Shown here piece by piece: positions 10,039-20,459 of a stretch of DNA of 64,000 bases. Under the pieces are notes generated by a model that ran no database searches, was not told the origin of the DNA, and saw only the letters and a program-made list of their open reading frames with translations. The DNA lies in the NCBI GenBank assembly GCA_039654915.1, contig CM077597.1:89344001-89408000 (forward strand). Direction: 5' to 3'. The translations under genes were made by a program, and so were the position numbers. How positions within the stretch are numbered: position 1 is the first letter of the stretch; each line of letters begins with the position of its first letter. The stretch is from Aquilaria yunnanensis. Taxonomy: Eukaryota > Streptophyta > Magnoliopsida > Malvales > Thymelaeaceae.

Positions 10039-10641
10039 GATAATGGTTCTTTCACCAAATATTTATCTTTAATGATGAAATGTGTATGCCGGAAAAATAA
10101 GGAAAAACAGAGTTAGTAAAAAGGTAACACATAAGATCATACAAACATATAGATAAAACAAAACCTATGGAAATGGGAACCGAGGTATAGAAAATTCTTA
10201 ATGGCTGGTTCTAAGGTAGAGTAAGGAATTCTATATGCAGAAGGTGGTTTATCAAAAAGGCAAGGGATAGTTCCCGAATCCCGTCACTAAATCATAGTGA
10301 CGGCCCGATTCCTTACCCTCTAGGGTTTATGTAAGGAATGGATTAATTCGAGTCGTAGCTTTTCGTGGGCCCATGCAGAGACTAACCGTCTCAGAAGGCA
10401 ATACACTACTTTGCTACTTTGAAACCGGTGAAGGCTTGGAGACCGTGGCCTCACAAGGACAGCAACACCAATTCCGCTTAGAAAGAATCGTGTTTGATTT
10501 AAGGAAGCTCGGGTATAGAGCTTCATTTTGTGAATGCATTATGCATGTTTACTTAAGTAAATATAATATATAAATCCACATAATAGTAAAGCAAAGTAAA
10601 TCAAAACAAATCAACTTTAAGCTCGACTCACTAATATTGAC
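10039..10641 (-). other. 5' leader of the Ogre-like element
   Basis: This stretch lies between the primer-binding site and ORF1. It has no long ORF on the coding strand and contains a perfect 9-bp hairpin at 10281-10303. In retrotransposons this zone commonly holds packaging or translation signals, but none can be assigned here from sequence alone. Confidence 0.6.
10281..10303 (-). other. Perfect hairpin in the leader
   Basis: ccgtcacta and tagtgacgg form a 9-bp perfect stem around the 5-base loop aatca. It sits in the untranslated leader between primer site and ORF1. It is a candidate RNA structure; its function is unknown. Confidence 0.6.
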
Positions 10642-10659
10642 TCCCCAGTGGAGTCGCCA
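10642..10659 (-). promoter_or_regulatory. Primer-binding site
   Basis: Minus strand TGGCGACTCCACTGGGGA lies three bases (GCT) after the LTR end ...TTGCCACA. It begins with TGG, complementary to a tRNA CCA end, and resembles the tRNA-Arg-type primer sites described for Ogre elements. The tRNA identity is from memory of the family and unchecked. Confidence 0.8.
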
Positions 10660-10936
10660 AGCTGTGGCAACGTCGGGTTTTCTGGAGTCGCCACCAATCG
10701 GTTTACTTAGGTCGATTGGTCACCTTAAAATTGGTCTGCGAGAGTTCGGGAATCGGGAGTACGGTTACGCTAAAACAATATTGTTATAGCGCCCAAAATT
10801 GGCACCTTAGTTGATTTTAATTTTGTTTTACTTTGCTTTTAAAAATTTTCAGTTAATTTAGATATTTTAACTGAATTAGTCAAAAATGTGGATTTTGGTA
10901 ATTAATTCGGGTAAAATTTTATACTTCCGAACCATG

Positions 10937-12357
10937 GACTCTGCCGAGTCATTTGGACACGGAAGATTTTGATTCCGAACCATGGACTCTGCCGAGTCAT
11001 TTGGACACGGAATTTTGGTGAAATTTTAAACAATTTTATCCATATTGTAAAAATATGGATTTTTATCTTTTTATTTAATTTATTTATTTTTTTTAAAAAA
11101 ATTTTAATATTTTCCAAACCGTAGATCCTGCCGGATCATCCGGATATGAAAATTGATTTAATTTATCGTAATTATTTAATTCTTATTATCATGAAATTAA
11201 TTTTTAAATGATAATTTTGTTCATGAATGATTTTTAATACAAATTAAAAATTTATCTTTTTTTTTTTTTTCTTTCTTTTTCTTTTTTTTTTTTAATTTAT
11301 TTTTACTTTCTTTTTTTTAATTTTCTTTCTTTTATCTTTCTTTATCTTTATCTTATCTTTCTTTTTTTTTTTTTTTTTTTCTTTTATCTTTCTTTATCTT
11401 TTCTTTTATTTTTCTTATCTTTTCTTTTATTTCTTTCTTTTTTTATCTTTTATTTCTTTCTTTTATTATCTTTTATTTCTTTCTTTTATTTTTATCTGAT
11501 TTTTCTTGTTTAATGAAGGATATTTATTATTTAAAGAATTACTCAATTTATAAAAGAATTGAAAAAAATTATTAATTTTTATTTAATAAGAAGTTAATTT
11601 AAAGGAATTAAAGAGTTTAAAAAATAAAAATTTTGATCATGGTACGGGGCGTTGTTACTCAGCCAGACCCTCTTCACCAGGTGAAGCAGCTCAAAAGCGG
11701 GCACGAGACAGTTTCCAGCCAATATACCATGAACTAAAATTTTTTTATTTTTTTTTTATTATTTTATTATTTTTTTATTATTATTTTTTTTTATAAAAGA
11801 TTAACCAAAAGTAATTGTTTTATTAAGAGAATCAAAAATTTATATGTATATTTTAAACAAAAGAAGAAAAGTTTTGATATTTATTTAATTTATTTTGGAA
11901 TAAAAGATTATTTAACCGAAAACTTATATGTATTTTAAAACAAAAGTCTTGATATTTTTATTTTTTTATATTCTTCTTTTTTTGATGAAAGATTTTTTTT
12001 TTTTTTTTAATTTTAATTTATATTTCTGAAAATATATCTAATCAATAAGTCAAAAAAATTTAAGAGAAAATTCAATTATTTTTGTTTTATTTTGTATTAT
12101 TTTGAAATTATTTGATTAAGATTTTTATAAAGGAAACAAAAAGTTATATCTTTTAATAAGTAAAATATTACTGAATAAAATATTAACCCAAAATTTTTAT
12201 TCTTTTCATTCTTTTTATTAAAAGAGAAAATTAAAAAGTTATATTTTATTATTTTAATTATTAATATATTAGTCCAAAGTTTTTATTTTTAATAAAGAAA
12301 ATAAATTATTATATACTTTATTTAAAAATGATTCCAAGCCATGGATCCTGACGGATC
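10937..12357. repeat. Dispersed hairpin motif, four copies in the LTR
   Basis: A roughly 38-bp motif (ccgaaccatggactctgccg and onward) occurs four times. The hairpin cores are gactctgccgagtc at 10937-10950 and 10985-10998, gatcctgccggatc at 11124-11137, and gatcctgacggatc at 12344-12357. A fifth, gatcctggcggatc, is in the related LTR at 55867-55880. Each core is a 5-bp stem with a 4-base loop, and the two stem types differ by paired changes that keep the stem. Confidence 0.75.
11634..11740. other. GC-rich island with palindrome inside the AT-rich LTR
   Basis: About 100 bases of balanced composition (including ggtacggggcgttgttactc) interrupt several hundred bases of nearly pure A/T. It contains the palindrome cttcaccaggtgaag at 11672-11686. 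No counterpart was spotted in the truncated LTR at 54760-57111. Origin and function are unknown; it could be a small captured fragment or a conserved U5 piece. Confidence 0.5.
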
Positions 12358-12739
12358 ATTTGGTCATGGAGTTTTAATTTTTATTAGATTTTAACTATTT
12401 AATTAGTTATTAATTTTATTTATAATTTTATTGGATTTTTCTTGAATTTTTAAAAAAATATTTAAAAAGAATTGATTTAATCATGTTTATTTATTAATTT
12501 TAACAAAAAGTTAACTTTGTTATAATAAAACATGTATTCCAAAATAAAAATAAAATAATTGGCTTTTAAATTTTTATTAGCCTTAATAATTAATTAAAAA
12601 ATAATCTTCTTTTAGTTTTTTTTTTATTTATGGGTAAAAGGTTAATTAAATAAATTAAATCATATAAAGAAAAATTAATAAAGTGGGGCTTTTTGGCCAT
12701 CCACTTAAAAAAATAATAAATGTTAGCAACAATTATAAA

Positions 12740-13195
12740 AGTTAATTAATTAACAACAATAATAAAAATTAGCCAAGTTTAATTAAGTTAATTAATTATC
12801 AACAATAATAAAAATTAGCCAAGTTTAATTAAGTTAATTAATTATCAACAATAATAAAATTTAGCCATGTTTAATTAAGTTAATTAATTAACAACAATAA
12901 TAAAAGTTAGCCAAGTTTAATTAAGTTAATTAATTAACAACAATAAATAAAAGTTAGCCAAGTTTAATTAAGTTAATTAATTAACAACAATAAATAAAAG
13001 TTAGCCAAGTTTAATTAAGTTAATTAATTAATAACAATAATAAAAGTTAGCCAAGTTTAATTAAGTTAATTAATTAACAACAATAAATAAAAGTTAGCCA
13101 AGTTTAATTAAGTTAATTAATTAACAACAATAAATAAAAGTTAGCCAAGTTTAATTAAGTTAATTAATTACAACAAAAATAAAAGTTAGACAATT
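12740..13195. repeat. 46-47 bp tandem array in the LTR
   Basis: About nine to ten copies of a unit beginning gccaagtttaattaagttaa and ending with caataataaaagtta. Two length variants exist (caataataaaa and caataaataaaa), and later units are more homogeneous than the first. The array is absent from the related LTR at 54760-57111. Confidence 0.88.
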
Positions 13196-13469
13196 TAATT
13201 AATTATTAACAACAATAAAAATAAAGGTTAGTAAAAATTAGCAAGTTAGTTGTTAGTTGCTAATAACAAAAAAAAAGGTTAGTAATAATAACAATAATAA
13301 ACAAATAAATAAACAAGTAAAAAAATAAATGAGTTAGTTAATTAATTTTCTGCAAAGACAAAATAAAAAGGTTAGTGACCTAATAGAAAGAAATTGAAAA
13401 GATGAAGGACTGAAAGGAGGTTTTACCCTTAAAAATTAAAATTGAATCTGGAGAAAGAATCAGAGGCGA

Positions 13470-13760
13470 CGCGAGGGAGGAGGGGGGGGGTGACGGGGCT
13501 GGGCAGGCGGAGGCGGCAAGGGCGCAGGGCGGCCGGGCGACGGCGACGAGGGCGCGGGGCGACTGCGGCGAGGGTAACGGCGGCCGGGACGACGGCGGCG
13601 AGGGAGCGGGGCGACGGCGGCAGGACGGCTGGGTGCGGCGGCGCGAGACGGCAGGACTGCTGGGCGCGGCGGTGATGGCGACGGCGACGGCGTAGGAACG
13701 AGGGCAACGGCGAGACGGCGGCGGCAGGGCGACGGCAGCGGGATAGGACGGCGACAGAAA
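13470..13760 (-). other. CGG-rich block downstream of the LTR TATA box
   Basis: A low-complexity run of gacggcggcgaggg-type triplets lies about 200-500 bases downstream (minus) of the TATA box. Short open frames exist on both strands but are arginine/alanine/proline-rich artefacts of composition. The same placement recurs in the LTRs at 54760-57111 and 24140-26074. Confidence 0.6.
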
Positions 13761-13940
13761 AAGAAAGAAAGAGAAAACGGAGGAAGAAGGTAGTCGAAAC
13801 GTAAGAAAAAATAATTTTGGGACTGTTTTGGCAGAGGGAGGAGAGCCTAGGACTAAGGCTTCTATTTTCTCTTTTTCTAAAACGGAGCTCTGAACTTTTT
13901 TCTCTGATTTTCTATGTGTTCAGCACTGAATTTGGGGGGG

Positions 13941-13950
13941 TATTTATAGA
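13941..13950 (-). promoter_or_regulatory. LTR TATA box
   Basis: Minus-strand TCTATAAATA lies about 515 bases from the LTR start and is followed by the CGG-rich transcribed block. Equivalent boxes occur in the two related LTRs (56628-56637 and 24765-24774). Confidence 0.6.
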
Positions 13951-14464
13951 AGGAGCTTAGCTGAACTGTGGACGGATAAATTAATAAAAAATATCAAACT
14001 TATCTTTTAAATTGGTAAAATGACAGTTTCAGTCCTTTACGTTACTCCAGCTCTGGATAAGCTCAGAAGCTTCTGATTTTGACAATTTTAACGTTTTCTG
14101 TCAATTTGGGCTAGAAACATCCGTTTAGGCCCAAAATTGACGCGAAAAATTACCCAAAGCTCCTGAAACTTTCAGAATTTGTCAATTTTGTCCGAAACTT
14201 CTTAATTTTGTCATTTTTACCTCAAACTTTTAATTTTTTTGTCATTTTTTTCTGAAATTTTATTTTTATTCCAAACACATACATATTCGCACATATATTA
14301 TTTTAAATCAAATCTTCTCAAAATAAAAATATATTTTAAACTAATTAACATAATTAAAATTTTTTAGCAATAATAATAATAATAATAATAATTTTTTTAA
14401 TTAGTTTTTTTTTTTTAAAAAAAATTTTTTAAAAAAAAGGCCGGACGAAATTGGGTGTCAACAT

Positions 14465-16318
14465 AGACAGTTAAGATCCCATGAAAAGAAATATCCAGTA
14501 CATGACCTGGAATTGGCAGCAGTAGTCTTTGCCTTGAAACAATGGAGGCACTATCTTCTTGGTAATAAATTCCAAGTTTTTACAGACCACAAAAGTCTCA
14601 AGTACTTGTTCACTCAGAAAGACCTAAACATGAGGCAAAGAAGATGGTTAGAGTACTTGAAAGACTTTGACTGTGTGATTGAATACACAGCAGGAAAGGC
14701 CAATGTTGTGGCAGATGCCCTGAGCAGGAATTATACAGGAGTGCTCAAGGGTGGAGAAATAGAACAAAAGGCAGAAATCCTTAGCCTTACTTGTTTAGCA
14801 AGTCAATGGCTAACCTGGGAAGGTGACCTACTTAAGGTACTCACCATTACCCCAGAATGGAAGGAGCTCATTAAAGAAGCTCAGGCCAAAGATGAAAACC
14901 TGGGATTAATATCTGGGCAAAGTAAAGGAGAACTTTTCCAAGGGTTTTCTTACAAGCAAGGAATGTTGCATTTCCAGGGAAGATTATATGTACCTGAAAA
15001 GGAAAATCTGAGAATTCAGATCCTGGAGGAGGCACATTCCAGTAAACTAAGTATGCACCCAGGGGCTACCAAAATGTACCATGCCCTCAAAGCTTACTTT
15101 TGGTGGCCATACTTGAAGAAGGATATAAGTGCTCATGTAGCCAAATGTGAGGTGTGTCAGCAAGTAAAAGTTGAACACCAAAAGCCAGGGGGAAAGCTTC
15201 AAAGCTTACCCATACCTGAGAGAAAGTGGGGATCCATATCAATGGATTTTGTGGTAGGAATGCCACTGACAAGGAGAAAACATAATGCCATTTGGGTCAT
15301 AGTGGACAGGTTGACCAAGGCAGCCCACTTTCTTCCCATGAATCTCACTGACTCCCTGGACAAGTTAGCCCAGCTTTATGTCAGAGAGATAGTCAGATTG
15401 CATGGGGTACCTGATGATATTGTGTCTGATAGAGACCCTAGATTTGTCTCTAGGTTTTGGAAATCTTTACATCAGGCACTGGGGACTGAGCTTAAATTTA
15501 GCTCTGCTTACCATCCACAAACAGATGGGCAGACCGAGAGAACTATCCAAACTCTGGAAGACATGTTAAGGTGTTGTGTCATAGATTTCCAGGGTGAATG
15601 GGATGTACATCTTCCACTTGTGGAGTTCTCATATAACAATAGCTATCACTCAGTGATAGGGATGGCCCCTTATAAAGCCTTGTATGGCAGGAAGTGTATA
15701 ACTCCCCATTGCTGGCATCAGCCAGAGGATAAACTGGAATTGGGACCAGAAATTATCCAAGAAACCACTCAAAAGATCAAATTAATCCAAGCTAGGATCA
15801 AAGCTGCAAATGACAGGCAGCAATCCTATGCTAACCTGAAAAGGAGGAGAGACCTGGAATTCCAGGAAGGTGACTGGGTGTGGCTTAAAGTTTCTCCTAT
15901 GAAAGGAGTGATAAGATTTGGGAAGAAAGGGAAACTGGCACCCAGATATATTGGGCCATTTCAAATACTGGCCAGAGTGGGAAATGTGGCATATCAGCTG
16001 GAATTGCCACCAGAGCTTGGACACATACATGATGTGTTTCATGTGAGCCTACTTAAGAAATATGTTCCCAGCTCTAAGCAGATAGAAATGCCTGCTAGTG
16101 TGCCAGTGGCACCAAACCTCTCTTATGAGGAAGAACCAACTCAATTCCTGGCCAGAGATACCAGAAAGTTGAGAAGCAGGTGGATCTCTATGATTAAAGT
16201 TCAGTGGAGTAACCACACTCCTGAAGAGGCAACCTGGGAAGTTGAACCAGAAATTGCCCAAAAGTACCCTCAATTGTATGAAAGACTGGTGAGGAATTTG
16301 GAGGACCAAATTCTTTAA
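14465..16318 (+). CDS. 5'-truncated chromovirus pol: RNase H, integrase, chromodomain
   Basis: The frame is open from the Ogre insertion boundary (14465) to a stop at 16316-16318; the first Met is at 14513. It starts mid RNase H (FTDHKSLKYLF, ANVVADALSR). Counting from that Met, the integrase zinc part is H175, H182, C212, C215. The core is D245, D306 and E342, giving the DD35E spacing. A GPF/Y-type segment (PRYIGPFQILARVGNVAYQL) follows at about 478-497. A C-terminal chromodomain (about 556-590, WISMIKVQWSNHTPEEATWE) would direct integration to heterochromatin. This identifies a chromovirus, probably the Tekay/Del lineage. The gag, protease and RT parts should lie left of the window, beyond the Ogre element. 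No stop or shift in the remaining part. Confidence 0.9.
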   Translation, partial: RQLRSHEKKYPVHDLELAAVVFALKQWRHYLLGNKFQVFTDHKSLKYLFTQKDLNMRQRRWLEYLKDFDCVIEYTAGKANVVADALSRNYTGVLKGGEIEQKAEILSLTCLASQWLTWEGDLLKVLTITPEWKELIKEAQAKDENLGLISGQSKGELFQGFSYKQGMLHFQGRLYVPEKENLRIQILEEAHSSKLSMHPGATKMYHALKAYFWWPYLKKDISAHVAKCEVCQQVKVEHQKPGGKLQSLPIPERKWGSISMDFVVGMPLTRRKHNAIWVIVDRLTKAAHFLPMNLTDSLDKLAQLYVREIVRLHGVPDDIVSDRDPRFVSRFWKSLHQALGTELKFSSAYHPQTDGQTERTIQTLEDMLRCCVIDFQGEWDVHLPLVEFSYNNSYHSVIGMAPYKALYGRKCITPHCWHQPEDKLELGPEIIQETTQKIKLIQARIKAANDRQQSYANLKRRRDLEFQEGDWVWLKVSPMKGVIRFGKKGKLAPRYIGPFQILARVGNVAYQLELPPELGHIHDVFHVSLLKKYVPSSKQIEMPASVPVAPNLSYEEEPTQFLARDTRKLRSRWISMIKVQWSNHTPEEATWEVEPEIAQKYPQLYERLVRNLEDQIL

Positions 16319-16330
16319 GGAGGGAGGAAT
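16317..16330 (+). promoter_or_regulatory. Polypurine tract
   Basis: aaggagggaggaat immediately precedes the LTR start TGTCAGGACC at 16331 and directly follows the pol stop codon. Such a tract primes plus-strand DNA synthesis in LTR retrotransposons. Confidence 0.8.
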
Positions 16331-19300
16331 TGTCAGGACCACCAGTTAGTACTTGGCTATGGCCAAGAAGAGAATGATGAAGACATGAAATTAAGTACAA
16401 GAGGGACTTGTTTGAACATGGTCTTAGTGATGAGAATACAAGACTATGTGAATTATGTGTTTTAATTACACATACAAAAGTTCTATGTGAACTATGCCAT
16501 GAAATAAAGTTCTAGTACCAAACTGGACTGGTAACTAGTGACTAACATGGAACTATGCAATACTATGGGCCAAATTGCACATACATGAAAAACTATGTAT
16601 GACTTGGCAAGAAATAAAGTTTGAAGACTCAATTGAAAACCTTGGACTAGTGCTGGAATTAAAACTACAAACCAAGGATGGACAAATTTAGCCATGCAAT
16701 TTTGTGAGATGGCTAAAGATGAGGTAAGCCAATATTGTGGCTCTTGGTCAATGGGCAACCAACTTGACTTGAATTAATTAATTGGAAGTGTTAGTGGAGC
16801 TATTAAAATATTGGAAGTTGCCTAGTGGAGCCATTAAAATAAGGTAAACCTTGGACAAAGATATGAATTGTTTATTCATGGTGGAGCATGATTGATTTGT
16901 TTATTGGTGATGATGGAAGATGGAATTAATTATTGCTAAAAGAATGGTGTGATGGACGAATTTTATATGGTATAATAATGCAATTATGTCCACATTTTGT
17001 GTACTTGGCATGTGGGCCAACAATTTAAAAAGAAATGCTGGAAATTGCATTGAATTTGGTGGCTAGAATGGAAGTATGGAGACATGGAGGGTTGGAGGCG
17101 CCATGCAAATTAGTTGGGGGATTTCCTTGGCATTTAAGCCAACTTTGATTAATCAATCCAAGGCTGGAAGCCTTTGTCCGCCACCCAAAAATGCAGCTGC
17201 CATGCTTGACTAATATATTACATGAAATGGGTTAGTGCTTGGGAGAATATTGCATTGAATAATGCTGAAAATTGTTGTTTATTGTGCACTAGAGTGGGCG
17301 GCCTTCTTATGCAGCAAACATTCCTTGGAGTTGTCATTTAGTTGCTGCCTTTGTTGGTTTTGGAGAGCACTTGGCCGAAACACAAAGCTCTTCCATGTTC
17401 TTCCATGTTCTTGCTTGTTCTTCACTTGTTCATCTTGATTCTTGGCCGAAACTTGAGTGTTCTTGAGTGTACATCCAAATTTCCAGCAAAACTCTTGAAG
17501 ATACCTTGTTGAGCGTCAAGATTTGAGCTTGTTCTTGAAGGAACAAGGCATGGCCGAATATGTTCATGCATGTTCATGAAGTTCTCTTGAAGTTTACTTG
17601 GTGTTCTTGGTGTTGCATGTTGGTTTGGAGCTCGGTTGTGCAAGTCCAGAATTTTCAGCCTTGTTCTTGAGGTAAAGGCTCAAGAGTACTTAAATCCATG
17701 GTATGTTTTCCATGAATAAGACTTATATTGACTAAAGGAAGGCTGTATTGTGTTAGGAGAACCTTGGACCGAAAGTTTGAAGCTAAACCACCAAAGAACA
17801 CTAGTTGGCCGAATGGTGTGCATGTTTGTTCTTGAGTGTTCTTGGTGAGTTCATGGTGTTTTGGCATGGAAATGATGATTTCATGAGTTTATGTGAATGA
17901 TATGTGAAACTCATGATGGCTGTGTTTATGGCCGAAAATGAAAGGTAACTTGGACTTGGAGATTGAAGCTTGGATTAAGACATTCAAGCTTGTGTTGGAC
18001 AAATTAGCCAAAGCACCCTTGGAATTAAAGTTTCAAACTTAACTTGGAAGAAATCCAACAAGGCCGAATTTACTCAAGCTAAAAAGTGTGGTAAGGATTC
18101 ATGAATTACTTGTGCTTGGTATATTTTCCATGATTAATGACAAGTAATTGAAGCTACTAATTGATGGTCAAGATTTGCCAAGTGATGTTAGTATGCTTGA
18201 AGGGCAATATGGAATTAATGGTTCCATGGGTTGATTAGCTAATCAATGAATGGCAAGTGTAAAGTTCTTGGTGGGTTTGGCCAATCCATCAAGCACTTGA
18301 GAGCTCGAGGGGAATGGAGATGATTTCATGAAGAAATGGTGTGCAAAATTGTACATGAGCACTTGCTAGTGGCTATGGCCGAATTGAAGAAGTGGTGTGT
18401 GTGTGAGTTTGTGTGCTTTTGTTGATTGATTGTGCATGCTAACCAACTTATTATTGATATATGTTGAATATAGGCTTCGGCCAAATTGTATTTTCCTTGT
18501 CTTTGTGTCTTTGGATGTAGGTACTAGCTTGATTATGGAGGTTAAGCTTATGCTTAACAATATGAACTCCTTTGGAGTTGTGTGAATCCTTACTGAGTTT
18601 TAAACTCACTGCCCTTATTGGTTGAATTTTCAGGAAAGGGTAAAGAGCTTGAGTAATTGTGCTTCTGTTTGGACTTCTTGGTTTTTGTGTACCAAGTTTA
18701 CTTATTGTCCAAGGTATGTGTGCCAACAAATTCTTGGCTTGAAATGTGCATTTTATTCCATGGTCTTATGTAGGCCGAATTTAATGGATTAAGTTTTGCA
18801 GGAGATTAGCTGTGGGACTTGAGCTAGGAGGTGTTGGTTGAGTGGGCTTTTGGCATTTGAGACTTGGTGGGCTTTGGAGACCAATAACTTGGTCTTTTGG
18901 ACTTGTACCTATAGTGCACATTTTGTAGTACCCTTTTGAGCATTATGGGTAGTTGTGTACATATGGGCTATGTGAGAATTGGGCTGCAAGTTTTGGGCCC
19001 ATTTGCATCCTTGGCATGATTGCCATGTAGTTGTTGTTGAGTTGTGGACTTAAGCACCTTTGGGCCCATGTTGGACTTATGCATTTTGGGCCTTAGTGGA
19101 CTTTGTATGTTGGACTTGTTGGCTGTATGTTAGCCAAGTTTCTTTGGACTTTATGACTATCAGCATGATGTTTTGATGTTGGCTTCCTTGTGCACTATAC
19201 TTGGCCGAATGCTCATCATCATATATGTACGTGTTTTCAAGCTTGAAAATGGATATGGGCTTCTTTGTTGCCATGCATATGACTAGTACACTTGATTGCA

Positions 19301-19580
19301 CACAAGTTAAGCACTTAAAGGAAAAAGTGCAAGTGTTGCTTGTTTTGCAAGTAATGGGTTGGGCTTGCTTAAGCTGCAAGGTCTTGGTCCAAAATAAGCA
19401 GGGACATCCTGGGCCACCTCCCAGGCCAATAAAAAGAATGCCCAATAATCTACTTAATGAAGGTTAGGTAACTAAACTCTGATGATAACTCTTAAAGACC
19501 CAAGTATTCTGGACCTTCAGGGTAGTGGTTGGTGAGAGGCACAGAGTGTGCATGGGCTGGGGCCTGTGTGGGGTGTGACA
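16331..19580 (+). repeat. 3' LTR of the chromovirus (about 3.25 kb)
   Basis: It starts TGTCAGGACC right after the polypurine tract and is taken to end GGGGTGTGACA at 19580, so the ends form the inverted pair TGTCA/TGACA. The length suits Tekay/Del LTRs. Many short open frames on both strands are chance. gagttttaaactcac near 18595 resembles a motif seen in Del-type LTRs. The putative flank at 19581-19585 is agagg; the 5' LTR is outside the window, so neither the end nor the target duplication can be confirmed. Confidence 0.7.
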
Positions 19581-20214
19581 AGAGGAGACTAGGCGACTGT
19601 TGCGAGGCCGAGGCCTAGGCAAAGAAGATCGTGGTGATGGCGGCGAGGCTGAGGCTGAAGAGACCTGGTGACAGTGGCAAGGCCGAAGTGGAAGCAGAAG
19701 AGAAAGAGGCGATGGCGGCGAGGCTGATGAGGCGGCTGAGTCAAACGGCTGAGGCGACAGCGAGGAGATCAAAGAGGCGAGGTGGACAATGAAGAGGTCA
19801 AGGAGGCGAAGTGGACAGCAAGGAGGTCGAGGAGGTGAGGTGGATGAGCGAAGAGAAAAACGGCAACGCGGATTGCTGGGTGACAAAGGGCAACGCGGAT
19901 TGGCAAGATGATGGACAGTAGACTGGCAAGTGAACGGACAGCAACACGGACAAGCCTGGCAGACTAGCGAATGGGGATGAAAGATGAGAGTGAGAGATAA
20001 GAGCAGTAGGGTTGAACTCTAACCAGGTAAGGAAGAAGGGAAGTAGCTAGAGCGACTGAACTCGGCCTGAACCTCCACTAACAAAGTCAGTCGCGAAAGC
20101 CAGGAATACAGCCACCCCATCAGATGAATGTAATCGGCCCATACATGAGTGTAATCGAAATTCAATCGCTATTTTCATCATTTTTCTAGTTTTTTTACTT
20201 TATATTTTCATAGA
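19581..20214. other. GC-rich low-complexity DNA, no gene seen
   Basis: Repeated ggcgaggctgagg/gaggcg-like words fill about 19590-19880. A 140-codon frame on the minus strand is Pro/Ser-rich and follows from composition. It may be the inner part of the DNA element whose end is near 21933, but its left terminus was not found. Confidence 0.45.
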
Positions 20215-20241
20215 TACACACACACACACACACACACACAT
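20215..20241. repeat. (AC)n microsatellite
   Basis: An uninterrupted AC run, followed by AT/GT-rich sequence (tatatacaaatataattata). Confidence 0.9.
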
Positions 20242-20459
20242 ACGTGTATATATACAAATATAATTATATAGATGGTACAATCATAAATATGTGTGTATGT
20301 GTACATATATGATTGTAATTACATATGTGGTACAATCATAAATATATATAAGTTCATGAAATTTTCTCCATATACACAAATTGAAAAATTAAAATTAATA
20401 AAGAAATTATATCAAATACAAGGAAGTAAGAACCATAAAAAGAATTATTATACCTTAAT

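Larger units (their letters stand above)
1..14463 (-). mobile_element. Ogre/Tat-type Ty3/gypsy LTR retrotransposon (3' end beyond window)
   Basis: On the minus strand the order is LTR, primer-binding site, leader, extra ORF1, gag-protease, intron, RT-RNase H-RNase H-integrase, 3' untranslated DNA. An additional ORF before gag, very long LTRs, a second RNase H domain and an intron between protease and RT are the established hallmarks of Ogre elements in the Tat lineage. All three ORFs are open throughout, so the copy looks recent. The LTR start motif TGTTGACACCC (minus) is at 14463 and no second copy appears in 1-1197, so the 3' LTR must lie left of the window. The element interrupts the pol of a plus-strand chromovirus that resumes at 14464. 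Clade assignment is by motifs and layout only. Confidence 0.9.
10663..14463 (-). repeat. 5' LTR of the Ogre-like element (about 3.8 kb)
   Basis: Read on minus, the LTR begins TGTTGACACCCAATTTCG at 14463 and ends ...GACGTTGCCACA at 10663, just before the primer site. From its 5' end it holds a TATA box (13941-13950), a CGG-rich block (about 13470-13760), a 46-47 bp tandem array (12740-13195), a long T/A-rich tract (11240-12300), a GC island (11634-11740) and a repeated hairpin motif. A truncated relative is at 54760-57111 and a diverged opposite-strand relative at 24140-26074. The flank at 14464-14468 is tagac, the expected target duplication. Confidence 0.87.
14464..19580 (+). mobile_element. 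Chromovirus (Tekay/Del-like) Ty3/gypsy element, 3' half
   Basis: This is pol 3' part, polypurine tract and LTR in order on the plus strand. Its 5' half is separated by the inserted minus-strand Ogre-like element and should reappear to the left of the window. The intact remaining reading frame suggests the element was not old when it was interrupted. Confidence 0.82.

Noticed and set aside
12740..13195. Possible CRISPR-like or centromeric satellite array
   Set aside because: Units are directly adjacent with no spacers, and the array is confined to one LTR.
13429..13707. Arg/Ala/Pro-rich frames on both strands
   Set aside because: They follow from the CGG-rich low-complexity block of the LTR; both strands are open at once.
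19464..19886. 140-codon minus-strand frame
   Set aside because: Pro/Ser-rich composition, no motif, and it straddles the chromovirus LTR end.
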